A DNA stretch of 64,000 nucleotides from an uncultured Acidobacteriia bacterium (GCA_903875575.1 CAIQWJ010000016.1:1-64000); one strand, 5' to 3'; counted from the first letter of the stretch, positions 39,071-48,227 are shown. Made by a program: numbers and translations. Notes: generated by a model not told the origin, from the sequence alone.

Positions 39071-39721
39071 TTACTTTCGCGCTGCAGCGGCGAAGGAGGT
39101 AAACAGGCGGGCCTGGAGTTCGTCGTCCACCATATCTTCGGGATGCCACTGGACGGCAATGGCGAAGCGGGCGGCGGGAAAGACGAGGCCTTCCACGACG
39201 CCGTCTTCGGGGTCGCGAGCGGCGACGATCAGGCCGTCGCCCGGGCGATCCACCGCCTGGTGGTGCCGGGAGTTCACGCTGGCTTTGCGGGCACCGAAGA
39301 TTTCTGTCAGGCTGCCTTCCAGGGTGACTTCGTGAACGGGAATGCCGAGGGTGAGCTTCTTATGCTTTTCGGTGTTGGGCAGATGCTGGATCAGGGTGCC
39401 GCCGCGAACGACGTTTAAGATTTGATGCCCGCGGCAGATGGCGAGTATGGGAAGATCGCGCGAGAGGGCGGTGCGGATGAGTTCGCTTTCGTAGGCGTCG
39501 CGTTCACGATCGGGTTGGTCCGTTTCGCGCAGGCGCTCGGCACCGTAAAGGGCGGGGTCCACGTCGGTACCGCCAGTGAGCAGCAGGCCGGTCACGGTAT
39601 CGAGCGACTCGCCGGAATCTGCGGCGTAGGTGACCGGCTCCAGGCCGGCGCGCTGGAGGGCGAGGCGGTAAGGAACCGCCTTATCTTCACTCCGTGTTGC
39701 GAGAGCGACGCGAATGGCCAT
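39071..39721 (-). CDS. Gamma-glutamyl-gamma-aminobutyrate hydrolase family protein (peptidase C26)
   Basis: 216 residues, class I glutamine amidotransferase-like. The nucleophile Cys lies in ILAICRGHQILNV, with His/Glu in AVQWHPEDM; LTGGTDVDPALYG is the family's oxyanion-region motif. Related to PuuD, which hydrolyses gamma-glutamyl-GABA in putrescine breakdown. No puu genes are adjacent. Its start overlaps the end of mgtC by 35 bases. Confidence 0.9.
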   Translation of the reverse strand: MAIRVALATRSEDKAVPYRLALQRAGLEPVTYAADSGESLDTVTGLLLTGGTDVDPALYGAERLRETDQPDRERDAYESELIRTALSRDLPILAICRGHQILNVVRGGTLIQHLPNTEKHKKLTLGIPVHEVTLEGSLTEIFGARKASVNSRHHQAVDRPGDGLIVAARDPEDGVVEGLVFPAARFAIAVQWHPEDMVDDELQARLFTSFAAAARK

Positions 39722-40169
39722 TGGCTTCCTCCTCTTTCTCGCGCTGGCCTTCCAGCAGACGTTTGACTGGTATCAGAGCCACCATAGTGAACGCGTCCAT
39801 GGCGGCGAGGACCAGCGCGATTTCTATGCGGCCCAGGGCTACGGCAGCGCCAATGGCACCTGCCGCCCAGATGCTGGCCGCAGTGGCGGTGCCGCGAACA
39901 TTGAGACCATCTCGTACGATGGCACCGCCGCCGACAAAGCCGATGCCGGTGATCAATCCCTGCATCAGGCGCGAACCATCTCCGTTGACGTTATCGAGGC
40001 AAAGGAGGAAGCCGCAGCTTGCCATGGAGACGAGCGGGAAGGTTCGAATGCCCACCGAATTGCCCTGTTTTTCGCTCCACCAGCCCGTAGGCATAACGAG
40101 AATCCAGGCAATTGCGACCCGTTCGAAACAGAGCCACAAAAAATGCCAGTTGACGGAAAGGGGCTGCAT
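39687..40169 (-). CDS. MgtC/SapB family membrane protein
   Basis: 160 residues with about four membrane helices and the family motif GLITGIGFVGGGAIVRDGLNVRGTATAAS. MgtC proteins affect magnesium adaptation and acid or intracellular survival; many environmental MgtC proteins have unknown roles. It overlaps the C26 gene in the same direction. Confidence 0.9.
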   Translation of the reverse strand: MQPLSVNWHFLWLCFERVAIAWILVMPTGWWSEKQGNSVGIRTFPLVSMASCGFLLCLDNVNGDGSRLMQGLITGIGFVGGGAIVRDGLNVRGTATAASIWAAGAIGAAVALGRIEIALVLAAMDAFTMVALIPVKRLLEGQREKEEEANGHSRRSRNTE

Positions 40170-40206
40170 ACTGATATGTTGAGCTTACCGTACAACAGGA
40201 TTAACC

Positions 40207-41316
40207 ATGCCGTTTAGACTATTCACGATACTCACACTGACCGCCTTTGCCATGTCCGCAGCCACCGTTCAGAAATCAGATTTTGGGAAGACTGCCGACG
40301 GAACGTCCGTCGCGCTTTACACGCTGACCAATGCCAAAGGCATGGAAGCGAAGATCATTACATGGGGCGGCACAGTGGTGTCGCTGAAGACGCCGGATCG
40401 CAAGGGCGCGATGAGCGATATCGTGCTGGGCTATGACAATCTGGCCGGCTACGCGAAGGGCGGCGCGTTTTTTGGAGCGCTGGTGGGGCGTTATGCGAAC
40501 CGACTGGCGAAAGGCCAGTTTCCGATTGACGGCAAGACGTACACGGTGCCGAAGAACAATGGCGAGAATGCGCTCCATGGCGGAATTCGCGGCTTTGACA
40601 AGAGAGTCTGGACGGCGAAGGAACTGCCAGGCGGTGCGCTGGAGCTGACATATGTCAGCAAAGACGGCGAAGAGGGCTACCCGGGTACACTGACGGCGAC
40701 CGTGACCTACACGCTGACCGACGACAATCGCCTGCGCATTCACTATGCCGCGGTGACGGACAAGCCGACGGTGGTGAATCTGACGAATCATTCTTATTTC
40801 AACCTGAAGGGCGATGGCGACATTCTTGGCCACCTGGTCACGCTCAATGCCGATCGCTACACGCCCGTGGATGCGGGGCTGATTCCGACTGGTGAACTGC
40901 GGCCAGTGGAAGGGACCCCGTTTGATTTCCGCAAGGCCCGCACGCCGGGCGAACGGATCGGCCAGGCCGACGAGCAGCTTAAGCTGGGCAAGGGTTATGA
41001 CCACAACTGGGTACTGAATCGCGTGGGTGCGGCGGCCGGCACCCTGAGTCTGGCGGCCAAGGTGGAAGAAAACGGCGTCTCCGGGCGGGTGATGGAGATC
41101 TATACAGACCAGCCGGGCGTGCAGTTCTATACGGGTAATTTTCTGGATGGGACGGAAAAGGGTAAAGGCGGCAAGGTTTACAATCTGCATGCAGGGTTCT
41201 GCTTTGAGACGCAGCACTTTCCGGATTCGCCGAACCATCCCGCATTCCCCTCCACGCTGCTGAAACCGGGCGAGAAGTACGATACGACGACGGAGTTTCG
41301 GTTCAGCGCCAAATAA
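40207..41316 (+). CDS. galM: Secreted galactose mutarotase (aldose 1-epimerase)
   Basis: 369 residues with a signal peptide (FRLFTILTLTAFAMSAA). Interconverts alpha and beta anomers of hexoses. Core motifs: GRYANRLAKGQF (Arg), NGENALHGGIRGFDKRVW (His), VNLTNHSYFNLKGDG (second His) and FCFETQHFPDSPNHPAFPS (catalytic Glu). Complete; predicted periplasmic. Confidence 0.95.
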   Translation: MPFRLFTILTLTAFAMSAATVQKSDFGKTADGTSVALYTLTNAKGMEAKIITWGGTVVSLKTPDRKGAMSDIVLGYDNLAGYAKGGAFFGALVGRYANRLAKGQFPIDGKTYTVPKNNGENALHGGIRGFDKRVWTAKELPGGALELTYVSKDGEEGYPGTLTATVTYTLTDDNRLRIHYAAVTDKPTVVNLTNHSYFNLKGDGDILGHLVTLNADRYTPVDAGLIPTGELRPVEGTPFDFRKARTPGERIGQADEQLKLGKGYDHNWVLNRVGAAAGTLSLAAKVEENGVSGRVMEIYTDQPGVQFYTGNFLDGTEKGKGGKVYNLHAGFCFETQHFPDSPNHPAFPSTLLKPGEKYDTTTEFRFSAK

Positions 41317-41321
41317 GCGCA

Positions 41322-41370
41322 CAAAAAAACCCGGCGGACCCTTCCCCCCTCTAGAAAAGGATCCGCCGGG
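41322..41370 (-). terminator. Rho-independent terminator of the Sel1-repeat gene
   Basis: A perfect 9-base stem, CCCGGCGGA (41330-41338) with TCCGCCGGG (41362-41370), encloses 23 bases. On the minus strand it is followed by a T-rich run (GTTTTTTTG, 41321-41329). It lies 60 bases after the Sel1 stop and shortly after the galM stop. On the plus strand there is no T run, so it works mainly leftwards. Confidence 0.8.
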
Positions 41371-41429
41371 CGGTTCGATAGTGTTTTCGCCGCTTTCTGC
41401 GGCTCAGCCCCGTTGTAAGGTGCCTGTGT

Positions 41430-42251
41430 CTATCGTCCCGAAGCTACAAGAACCGGTTTCCATTCGCTGACGGATAGCTGCGTGCGCGTCACAGCTTCGG
41501 GCGAGAGTTTGGCCGTGAGGGCCGCGCGCTGCCGTTCCGCCATCTTCTCCTGCTGTTTGGCCGCCAGCGAGGACCAGAAGAGGGCCTGCTCCGTGTTGGC
41601 CTTCACGCCCTGGCCGTGTTCGTACATCGTGGCCAGTTGCGCTTCGGCAGGTCCGAAGCCCTGTTGGGCGGCCTTGTGGATCAGGGCGAAGGCCGCAGCA
41701 TCGTCCTTTATCTGGCCACCCTTGCCCTTTGCGATCATCATGCCGAGGTTGTATTGGGCGGGGGCAACGCCGTGTTCGGCGGCCTTACTGTACCAACTGG
41801 CGGCGGCTTTATCGTTCTGCGGAACGCCGAAGCCTTCTTCAAACAGGCGACCGATTCCGTAATCCGCGGCGGCATCGCCCTGCTCCGCTGCCATCTCATA
41901 CCAGCGCATCGCCTGACCGTAATCCTGCTGCACGCCAACACCTTTGGCGTAGAGCAGACCCAACTGGAACTCCGCAGTGCCGTTTCCCTTGGCCGCAGCC
42001 GCCTGAAACAGCTGCATGGCCGTTTCCGCATTGCGTTCTACTCCCAGGCCGCGGGAATACATGATGCCGAGATTGGCCTGCGCATTGGCATCGCCCTGGT
42101 CGGCCATGTGGCTCCAGAGCTTCAGGGCCGTGGGATAGTCGCCACTTCTGAAGGCCGTCATGGCGGGTTGCTCGGCCGGGCCGGGCGGGACGGCGGCTAA
42201 GCCAAAGCCTGCCAATGTCAGGAAGATTGCTGTAATGGTGAGTGTTTTCAT
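41430..42251 (-). CDS. Secreted Sel1-repeat protein
   Basis: 273 residues: a signal peptide (FLTLAGFGLAAVP) and about six Sel1 repeats of 36 residues (for example AQANLGIMYSRGLGVERNAET and AEFQLGLLYAKGVGVQQDY, then AAADYGIGRLFEEGFGVPQN). Sel1 repeats form superhelical protein-binding scaffolds. Partner unknown. A clear terminator follows on the left. Confidence 0.9.
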   Translation of the reverse strand: MKTLTITAIFLTLAGFGLAAVPPGPAEQPAMTAFRSGDYPTALKLWSHMADQGDANAQANLGIMYSRGLGVERNAETAMQLFQAAAAKGNGTAEFQLGLLYAKGVGVQQDYGQAMRWYEMAAEQGDAAADYGIGRLFEEGFGVPQNDKAAASWYSKAAEHGVAPAQYNLGMMIAKGKGGQIKDDAAAFALIHKAAQQGFGPAEAQLATMYEHGQGVKANTEQALFWSSLAAKQQEKMAERQRAALTAKLSPEAVTRTQLSVSEWKPVLVASGR

Positions 42252-42413
42252 TCGATACGTCTCCCGAGGGGCCGAGATGGCCTTTACATTTCGTTACATT
42301 ACTCTCTTTGGGGGCCGAAAGCAAGGGCTCTGTAACGATTCGTAAATATATTTTTGAGGGGAGAACGACTTGGCGCTGGCGCAACTGCTCTTACGCCGAG
42401 CGCTTGCGGCGAA

Positions 42414-42688
42414 TTAGGGGCGAATCCGGCGCCCGCCGGCAGTTCCCGGTTCGGGAGTTGCCGCGCTCAGGAAGCCACGAATTTCGCCGGCGGGAAAGGC
42501 AGAACTGTGGATGTTGAGATAGGCCTTACCGGCAGCAATACCCGCCAGGAGCGCAGTTTCCGCGCCTGCGGCACTTGCGCCGTTCGCCGCGACGAAGGGT
42601 TCCGGCGAATGCGCGGCACCAAGACGAGGGCTGCGCCACGGCACTGCCGGAAATGCAATCAGGGAAATTTGAGCAGGGAACAGGCCTG
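42414..42688 (-). pseudogene. Remnant of a CHRD-domain, PEP-CTERM-type secreted protein
   Basis: On the minus strand one frame keeps the end of a CHRD domain: PEPFVAANGASAAGAETALL, then AGKAYLNIHSSAFPAGEIRG and FLSA, followed by TPEPGTAGG, the start of a PEP-CTERM tail. The usual membrane helix is lost; a basic end (RRKRSA before a stop) is visible in a different frame. No start or signal peptide survives, and dut begins right after. A gene fragment with a lost 5' end is the simplest view. Confidence 0.6.
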
Positions 42689-43132
42689 TCAGCGCCCGGA
42701 AGATCCGAAGCCGCCCACGCCGCGTACGGAATTGGATAGTTCGTCGCCCTCCACCCATTCGACCGCTTCGTAACGGACGATCACTATTTGGGCAATACGG
42801 TCGCCAGGCTGGATTTCAAAATCCGCCCGACCGAGGTTTTGCAAAATGACGCGGATCTCGCCGCGATAGCCGGGGTCAATGGTTGCGGGGCTGTTGGGAA
42901 GAGTAATGGAGTGCTTCAGCGCCAGGCCGCTCCGGGGGCGGATCTGGGCCTCGAAACCGGGCGGGAGTTCGATGGCGAGTCCTGTTGAGACCAGCTTTGT
43001 GTCGCCCGGTGCCAGAGTGACGCCTTCAACGGAGCAGAGGTCCATGCCTGCGTCTTCTTCGGGCCCGTGGGCATAGCGGGGGATCTGTGCGTCTTCGCGG
43101 AGGCGGCGTATTTTGAGTCGATGGAGGGTCAA
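42689..43132 (-). CDS. dut: dUTP diphosphatase
   Basis: 147 residues, trimeric dUTPase. All five motifs are visible: AGMDLCSV, RPRSGLALKH, TIDPGYRGEI, PGDRIAQIVI, and the C-terminal RGVGGFGSSGR. It makes dUMP for thymidylate synthesis and removes dUTP. TTG start, since no ATG is available. The 5' end overlaps or abuts the divergent thymidylate synthase-like gene (43113 or 43149), a sensible functional neighbour. Confidence 0.95.
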   Translation of the reverse strand: MTLHRLKIRRLREDAQIPRYAHGPEEDAGMDLCSVEGVTLAPGDTKLVSTGLAIELPPGFEAQIRPRSGLALKHSITLPNSPATIDPGYRGEIRVILQNLGRADFEIQPGDRIAQIVIVRYEAVEWVEGDELSNSVRGVGGFGSSGR

Positions 43133-44567
43133 TCGATATCATAGCGGTTTGGCAAAACGAGTTATCACTATCGCCCCTCTGCCGCCGGAGAAGAGCGCGT
43201 ACGCGCTGGCGCGTTACAGCCGCTCGGCGGATTCGATCCGGCAATCGATTGAATGGGTACGGACGCATAACTCACAGCAGTTTCTGGAGAGTTTTTATTT
43301 CCAGTATGGGCATCAGTCGATTGCGGATCTGGGCCATACGGTGCTGTGCTTTGAAGGCATCAGCGAACTGGCGGCAAGTGAAATAGAAGACGAAGTGTTG
43401 TGGGACGGCCAGGCGAAATCGTCGCGGTATCAGGATTTTTCCAAAGGCGGTTTCATTGTGCCGGCGGAATTCAATGCCGTGGACGCGGCGAGCTACCAGT
43501 CGGCCGGCAATGCGCTGATTGTCGCATACCAGGAAATTCACGTTCTGGTGGATGCGCACTTGCGGGAGAAGCTGCCACGTCCGGAATCGATGAAGCCGGA
43601 AGCCTATGGCCGTAATATTGCAGCGCGCGCGTTTGATGTGGCGCGATACTGCCTTTTCTGGGGCGTGCCGACCAACGTGGGGCAAGTGACCAGCATTCGC
43701 ACGCTGGAGAAACAGATCAAACGGCTGCGGGTTTCGGAATTCGGAGAAGTGCGTGAACTGGGCCTGGAGATTGCGGAAGCCTGCGCGGCACCGCCGGAAT
43801 GCACATGGGACGACCTGAATGCCGAGCCGATTGCGCCTACGCTTGCGCGCCACGCGGAACCGGACGAGTTTATTCAGCGGTCGCACGCGGACGTGGCTGC
43901 ATGGGCAAAACAGAACCTGGACGTCGCGCCGCTGGACGCGCCGCGGGTGGATTTGGTGAAGCCCGACGATGTCTTGACGGAGATTGCCGCCACGCTGCTC
44001 TATCCGGTGTGCTCCCATTCGTTCCGTGCGCTTTATGAGACGCTGCGCGGCTGGAGTGCGGCGCGGCGCGGCGAGGTGCTGGATGTGGCGCTGCAATCGC
44101 GCGGACAGCGGGACGATTTTCTGCGCGGATTTCGCGGTGGGCAGTACTGCTTCGACATGCTGATCGATATTGGCGCGTATCGCGATATGCATCGTCATCG
44201 GCGGTGCCACCAGTACCGGCAGGCTTATACGGGGCAATATGGGTATGAGTCTCCCGCGCTGCTGGCGGAGGCGGGCGCGCAGGGAGTTTACTCCGCGGCG
44301 ATGGACGCCGCACTCGCGGCGATGCAGCAGTTGCCCGAGCCGGGTCGACAGTATTTGCTGCCGTTCGGCGCTCGTTCCCGTTTTCTGTTCAAGATGGATT
44401 TCGCGGAAGTGGAATACATCGCGAGGGTGCGCAGCGGAGTGAAGGGGCACTTCAGTTACCGCGACGTGGCCTGGCAGATGAAACAGCGGGTGGACGAAAT
44501 GGAGCCGGAACTGGGCCGTTTGCTGCAGGCGACGCCGCCGTGGGTGGAAGATCCGCTGAAGCGCTGA
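43113..44567 (+). CDS. Two-domain ThyX-like protein (FAD-dependent thymidylate synthase homologue)
   Basis: 484 residues, about twice a normal ThyX. I chose TTG 43113 because GGAGG lies 9 bases before it; TTG 43149 avoids overlap with dut. Residues 60-110 look like the first ThyX half, with FQYGHQSIADLGHTVLCFEG and AKSSRYQDFS, but no RHR. The second half has RDMHRHRRCHQYRQAY with RHR at residues 361-363. ThyX needs RHRxxSxN...SRY in one domain; here the Ser and Asn positions are His and Tyr (RHRRCHQY). The catalytic elements seem split between the halves. Likely a ThyX-family relative; thymidylate synthase activity is unproven. Confidence 0.72.
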   Translation: MSRWRVNRYHSGLAKRVITIAPLPPEKSAYALARYSRSADSIRQSIEWVRTHNSQQFLESFYFQYGHQSIADLGHTVLCFEGISELAASEIEDEVLWDGQAKSSRYQDFSKGGFIVPAEFNAVDAASYQSAGNALIVAYQEIHVLVDAHLREKLPRPESMKPEAYGRNIAARAFDVARYCLFWGVPTNVGQVTSIRTLEKQIKRLRVSEFGEVRELGLEIAEACAAPPECTWDDLNAEPIAPTLARHAEPDEFIQRSHADVAAWAKQNLDVAPLDAPRVDLVKPDDVLTEIAATLLYPVCSHSFRALYETLRGWSAARRGEVLDVALQSRGQRDDFLRGFRGGQYCFDMLIDIGAYRDMHRHRRCHQYRQAYTGQYGYESPALLAEAGAQGVYSAAMDAALAAMQQLPEPGRQYLLPFGARSRFLFKMDFAEVEYIARVRSGVKGHFSYRDVAWQMKQRVDEMEPELGRLLQATPPWVEDPLKR

Positions 44568-44596
44568 TGCTTTCGGGCGGGATATTTCTACGGATC

Positions 44597-44626
44597 AAAA
44601 TCTCATCGTTCCTCGTATGAGATTTT
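44597..44626. promoter_or_regulatory. Perfect 10-10-10 inverted repeat abutting a start codon
   Basis: AAAATCTCAT (44597-44606), ten bases, then ATGAGATTTT (44617-44626), immediately followed by the ATG at 44627. It may be a repressor operator or an mRNA hairpin that hides the start; it could also act as a terminator for the thyX-like gene. No SD is seen at either ATG (44627, 44633). Confidence 0.6.
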
Positions 44627-45517
44627 ATGGTTATGATCCGCACCGCCATTTTCGCCGCCGCCGCGGCATTGCTGCCCGTCTTCGCTATCGCGCAGACGAA
44701 ACCTGCCCGTGTCGAATTTGAAGTTGCATCCATCCGCCCTGTGGCCCCTCAGGAGGCGAGAGTGGATATCGGGATGCACATTGACGGTGCGCAGGTCAGT
44801 TTCAATTTCCTTTCCGTTCGCGAATGCATGCGGATTGCCTGGCAGATGCAGGATTACCAGATCATAGGGCCGGACTGGGTGAGTTCGGATCGCTTCAATA
44901 TTTCCGCGAAACTACCGGCCAAAAGCTCCACCGATCAGGTGCGCGAGATGCTGCGGAACCTGATCACAGATCGCTTCAGGATGACCATTCACACGGAGAA
45001 AAGGGACTTTGCCGTGTATGCGATGGTGGCGGGGAAGGGCGGGTTGAAGCTGAAGGAATCGGCACCGGATGCGGCCGGCGACGGCGCGGCACCGAACAAG
45101 AATCTGAACATCAGCGCCAGCGGGAGCGCGGCCGGCGTTTCGGTGAATTTCGGGAATGGGTCTTTCTATACTTTTGCCGATAACAAACTGGTGGGTCACC
45201 GGCTGTCGATGGCGCTGATCGTAGACACGCTGAGCCGCTATATGGACAAGCCGGTGGTGGATATGACGGGTGCCCCCGACACGGCGTTTTACGATTTCTC
45301 ATTCGATATCACGGCGGACGACTATCGCACGATGCTGATCCGGACGGCGATGAAGGCGGGGGTCAGTCTGCCGCCCGAAGCGATGCGGTTGGCCGACCTG
45401 CCGGTTGATTCGCTGCTTTCGGATATGGAAGCGGTGGGCTTGAAGCTGGATTCCCGCAAGGCTCCGCAGGACGCGATCATCATCGATAAGGCGGATAAGA
45501 CGCCGACGGAGAATTAA
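44627..45517 (+). CDS. TIGR03435 family secreted protein
   Basis: 296 residues with a signal peptide (IFAAAAALLPVFAIAQ). The mature N-terminus RVEFEVASIRPVAP and later MRIAWQMQDYQI and LPAKSSTDQVREMLRNLITDRF, then VHTEKRDFAVYAM-like text, match the TIGR03435 'soil-associated' family, which is expanded in Solibacter and relatives. Function unknown; members often sit near beta-lactamase-type sensors (BlaR/MecR). ATG 44633 is an alternative start. Confidence 0.9.
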   Translation: MVMIRTAIFAAAAALLPVFAIAQTKPARVEFEVASIRPVAPQEARVDIGMHIDGAQVSFNFLSVRECMRIAWQMQDYQIIGPDWVSSDRFNISAKLPAKSSTDQVREMLRNLITDRFRMTIHTEKRDFAVYAMVAGKGGLKLKESAPDAAGDGAAPNKNLNISASGSAAGVSVNFGNGSFYTFADNKLVGHRLSMALIVDTLSRYMDKPVVDMTGAPDTAFYDFSFDITADDYRTMLIRTAMKAGVSLPPEAMRLADLPVDSLLSDMEAVGLKLDSRKAPQDAIIIDKADKTPTEN

Positions 45518-45534
45518 CTTTTCAGCGATCCGCT

Positions 45535-46250
45535 GTCAGTTATCAGCGTTCCTGGGTGCGTTTGTTTTGGCCGCAGTCGGTCCGCATTGCATGGCAACTC
45601 CGCACCGTGGCTGCCGGCCGGTCGTGGTCTGACCACCGGCATTGTCGCGCCCGGGTTGAAATTGCTATTCGTCAAAATGGGACGGGCTGAAACTCAGGAG
45701 TGGCCGCGGTTCCCGGAACGGGCAATTGGCACCCGGCCTTGCGGCGGCTTCCTGTCAGGTCTCATGCTGCCCGCGGTTCAGACGCTGATCCCGATTCCTG
45801 CCCGGCATGTTCATTGAAAAGAGCGAAAGTCGCGGATCCCGGGCCTATTGCCGTCAACCTGTCTACCTGTCTCCTGGCAGGCCGAGAGGAAATCTCCTTT
45901 AGCGGCCATCCGCTGCGTCGACTGGAAGGTCGCTTGGGCTCGGTGGTCTCTCAAGTATCGATTGCGGTCGTGTTTGGTCTGAAACACGTCTCGGGCGGCG
46001 CACGTGGATTGGCCGTGCTGATCGAACTGCACGCCGCGTGGAATTTCGGACAGTGAGTGCCGGGCGGCAAGGACATGTCCGGTCTGTGGATTTCCGTTAC
46101 GGATGCCGGGTTTCAACCGTTGATGGAAACGGTGGGTTTGGCCGCCTGTGTTGTCGTTGTGCTGGCGGCGACTCGGCCTTGGACATCTTTCCAAATTAGT
46201 GCCCGCGGGGCGCATCGATTGGCGCTGAACATGCATCTCAAAGAGTCAGG
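45535..46250 (+). pseudogene. Decayed CPBP-family intramembrane metalloprotease
   Basis: Fragments of a CPBP (Abi/CAAX protease) gene survive in several frames. One gives IVAPGLKLLFVKMGR near 45640-45680, another CLLAGREEISFSGHPL then LRRLEGRLGSVVSQVSIAVVFGL and KHVSGG near 45870-45995. This matches the EExxFRG and FGLxH motifs. HAAWNFGQ (46029-46052) follows after a loss of some 30 residues, then a stop at 46056. The last part, VPGGKDMSGLW and ETVGLAACVVVVLA, resembles the family C-terminus. No intact frame remains. Confidence 0.65.
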
Positions 46251-46259
46251 AACTCATTC

Positions 46260-47303
46260 ATGCCAAATACAAGAGCCTACGCAGCCGCGGAAGCCAAAGC
46301 TCCGCTCACACCTTTTACTCTGGACCGCCGGGAACCCGGAGAATTCGACGTTGCCATCGACATCAAATTCTGCGGCATTTGCCACACCGACCTGCACCAA
46401 ACCGCTAACGACTGGGGTGGAGGAACATTTCCCATGGTGCCGGGTCACGAAATCGCCGGCGTGGTGAGCGCGGTGGGCGGCAAAGTCACTAGATTTCAGG
46501 TTGGACAGCATGTCGGAGTCGGCTGCCTGGTGGATTCCTGCCGCACCTGTGTGGAATGCCGCAAAGGGCTGGAGCAATACTGTGCAGGGCAGGTGGTTTT
46601 CACGTACAACAGCATGGATCCAAAGGAAGGCCGCGTCACGTACGGCGGGTATTCGAACAAGATTGTGGTGGATGAGAACTACGTCCTGAGTATTCCGGAG
46701 AACCTCCCGCTGGATGGTGCGGCGCCGCTGCTTTGCGCCGGGATCACGCTGTATTCGCCACTCAGGCACTGGGGTGCCGGGCCGGGTAAAAAAGTCGCGA
46801 TCATCGGGTTGGGCGGGCTCGGGCACATGGGCGTCAAGCTGGCGCACGCGATGGGCGCGGAGGTGACGGTGCTGAGCCAGTCGCTGAATAAACAGAAAGA
46901 CGGCGCGAGGCTGGGTGCGGATCACTTTTATGCGACTTCCGATCCCGACACGTTTACGAAACTGGCAGGGCAGTTCGATCTGATTGTGAATACCGTGCCT
47001 GCGGCGAGCAACTGGGATCAATTCATCGGGTTGCTGGCGACCAACGGGGCGCTGGTGGTTGTGGGCGTACCGGACGACGCCGTGGCGATCAATGGCTTTC
47101 CGCTGATTATCAAGCGCCGGACCGTGGCGGGCTCGCTGATCGGCGGCATTGCTGAGACGCAGGAGATGCTGGATTTCTGCGGGAAGCACAATATTGTGAG
47201 CGATATCGAAGTGATTCCCATGCAGCAGGTGAATGAGGCGTACAAAAGGGTCAGCAAGAGCGACGTTCGGTACCGCTTTGTGATCGACTGCGGAACGCTG
47301 TAA
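46260..47303 (+). CDS. Zinc-dependent alcohol dehydrogenase (YahK/CAD-like)
   Basis: 347 residues, medium-chain dehydrogenase. Catalytic zinc: CGICHTDLH with Cys38, GHE near 65 and a late Cys; structural zinc: [20 protein letters not shown] (Cys-rich loop). NAD(P) site [15 protein letters not shown]. Resembles YahK, an NADP-dependent aldehyde reductase of the cinnamyl-alcohol dehydrogenase group. AGGA ribosome site before ATG. No operon partner. Confidence 0.94.
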   Translation: MPNTRAYAAAEAKAPLTPFTLDRREPGEFDVAIDIKFCGICHTDLHQTANDWGGGTFPMVPGHEIAGVVSAVGGKVTRFQVGQHVGVGCLVDSCRTCVECRKGLEQYCAGQVVFTYNSMDPKEGRVTYGGYSNKIVVDENYVLSIPENLPLDGAAPLLCAGITLYSPLRHWGAGPGKKVAIIGLGGLGHMGVKLAHAMGAEVTVLSQSLNKQKDGARLGADHFYATSDPDTFTKLAGQFDLIVNTVPAASNWDQFIGLLATNGALVVVGVPDDAVAINGFPLIIKRRTVAGSLIGGIAETQEMLDFCGKHNIVSDIEVIPMQQVNEAYKRVSKSDVRYRFVIDCGTL

Positions 47304-47330
47304 GATCGTCTGCTTAGGGGGGCGGGCAAA

Positions 47331-48227
47331 ATGCGGTGGGCAATCCGGATTGCGGCTGTATCCTTCGTTGTTGGCGCGGTGGGCATTTTCGTCCTTGGCG
47401 CGTTTGCCGCGGAGGGAGCACTGCATCCACAAAGGCTCAGCGTTTCCCTGGTTTGCCCCTGTTTTGCGCACGTGCAGTGTGAGTCAGTGGCGGTTTCGGC
47501 CGCAGACGGCGTCTCGTTGAAGGGCTGGTATTACCACTCGGATGATCCGCGCCCCGATGTGAAGGCCATCATTCTGTTGCACGGGGTGGGGGCCAATCGC
47601 CAGGATATGGTGCCGTTGGGGAATTTCTTTCTGCACCAGGGGTATTCGGTCCTGGAACCTGACCTGCGGGGCCATGGAGAGAGTGGCGGTTTCTCCTCGT
47701 ATGGGGTCCTGGAGGAAGGCGACGTGCGCGCCTGGCTGGACTGGCTGCAAGCCGGCCCGAACGGCCCCCGGGTGAACCGGATTTATGGTTTCGGGGCCTC
47801 ATTGGGGGCGTCCGTGCTGCTGGAATCGCTCAAACACGAAGCAAGATTTCGGGCGGTAGTGGCGGAAAGCCCCTATTTCGATTTTCCCTCTATTGCCCGG
47901 GAGAGGATAGCGCGCCCACTGCCTTGGGGCCTGCGGTGGGTGGCCTCGCCGTTCGTAGATTCCGGCCTGGCGTGGGCGCGTTGGGATCACTCAGTGGATC
48001 TGCGCGAGGCGTCTCCGGCCGATGGCCTCCGGGCGACCAACGTTCCGGTGTATCTAATTCACGGTCTTGAAGATAACCTAACGTCACCGGACAACTCGCG
48101 ACGGTTGGCTGCAACCCATCCGGGGGCGGAAATTTGGCTGGTTCCGGGGTCGGGTCACGCGGATGCCTGGGCCACGGCCCGGGTGGAATTCGAATCGCGG
48201 GTCACAGGCTGGCTGGCGCGTTATTAA
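47331..48227 (+). CDS. Alpha/beta hydrolase with N-terminal membrane anchor
   Basis: 298 residues. An N-terminal hydrophobic segment (IAAVSFVVGAVGIFVLGAFA) serves as signal anchor. The hydrolase fold shows ILLHGVGANRQDM (oxyanion), GFGASLGASVLLE (nucleophile Ser), LIHGLEDNLTSPDNSRRL (acid region) and GSGHADAW (His). Similar to BAAT/YfhR-type serine hydrolases. Substrate unknown. Confidence 0.88.
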   Translation: MRWAIRIAAVSFVVGAVGIFVLGAFAAEGALHPQRLSVSLVCPCFAHVQCESVAVSAADGVSLKGWYYHSDDPRPDVKAIILLHGVGANRQDMVPLGNFFLHQGYSVLEPDLRGHGESGGFSSYGVLEEGDVRAWLDWLQAGPNGPRVNRIYGFGASLGASVLLESLKHEARFRAVVAESPYFDFPSIARERIARPLPWGLRWVASPFVDSGLAWARWDHSVDLREASPADGLRATNVPVYLIHGLEDNLTSPDNSRRLAATHPGAEIWLVPGSGHADAWATARVEFESRVTGWLARY

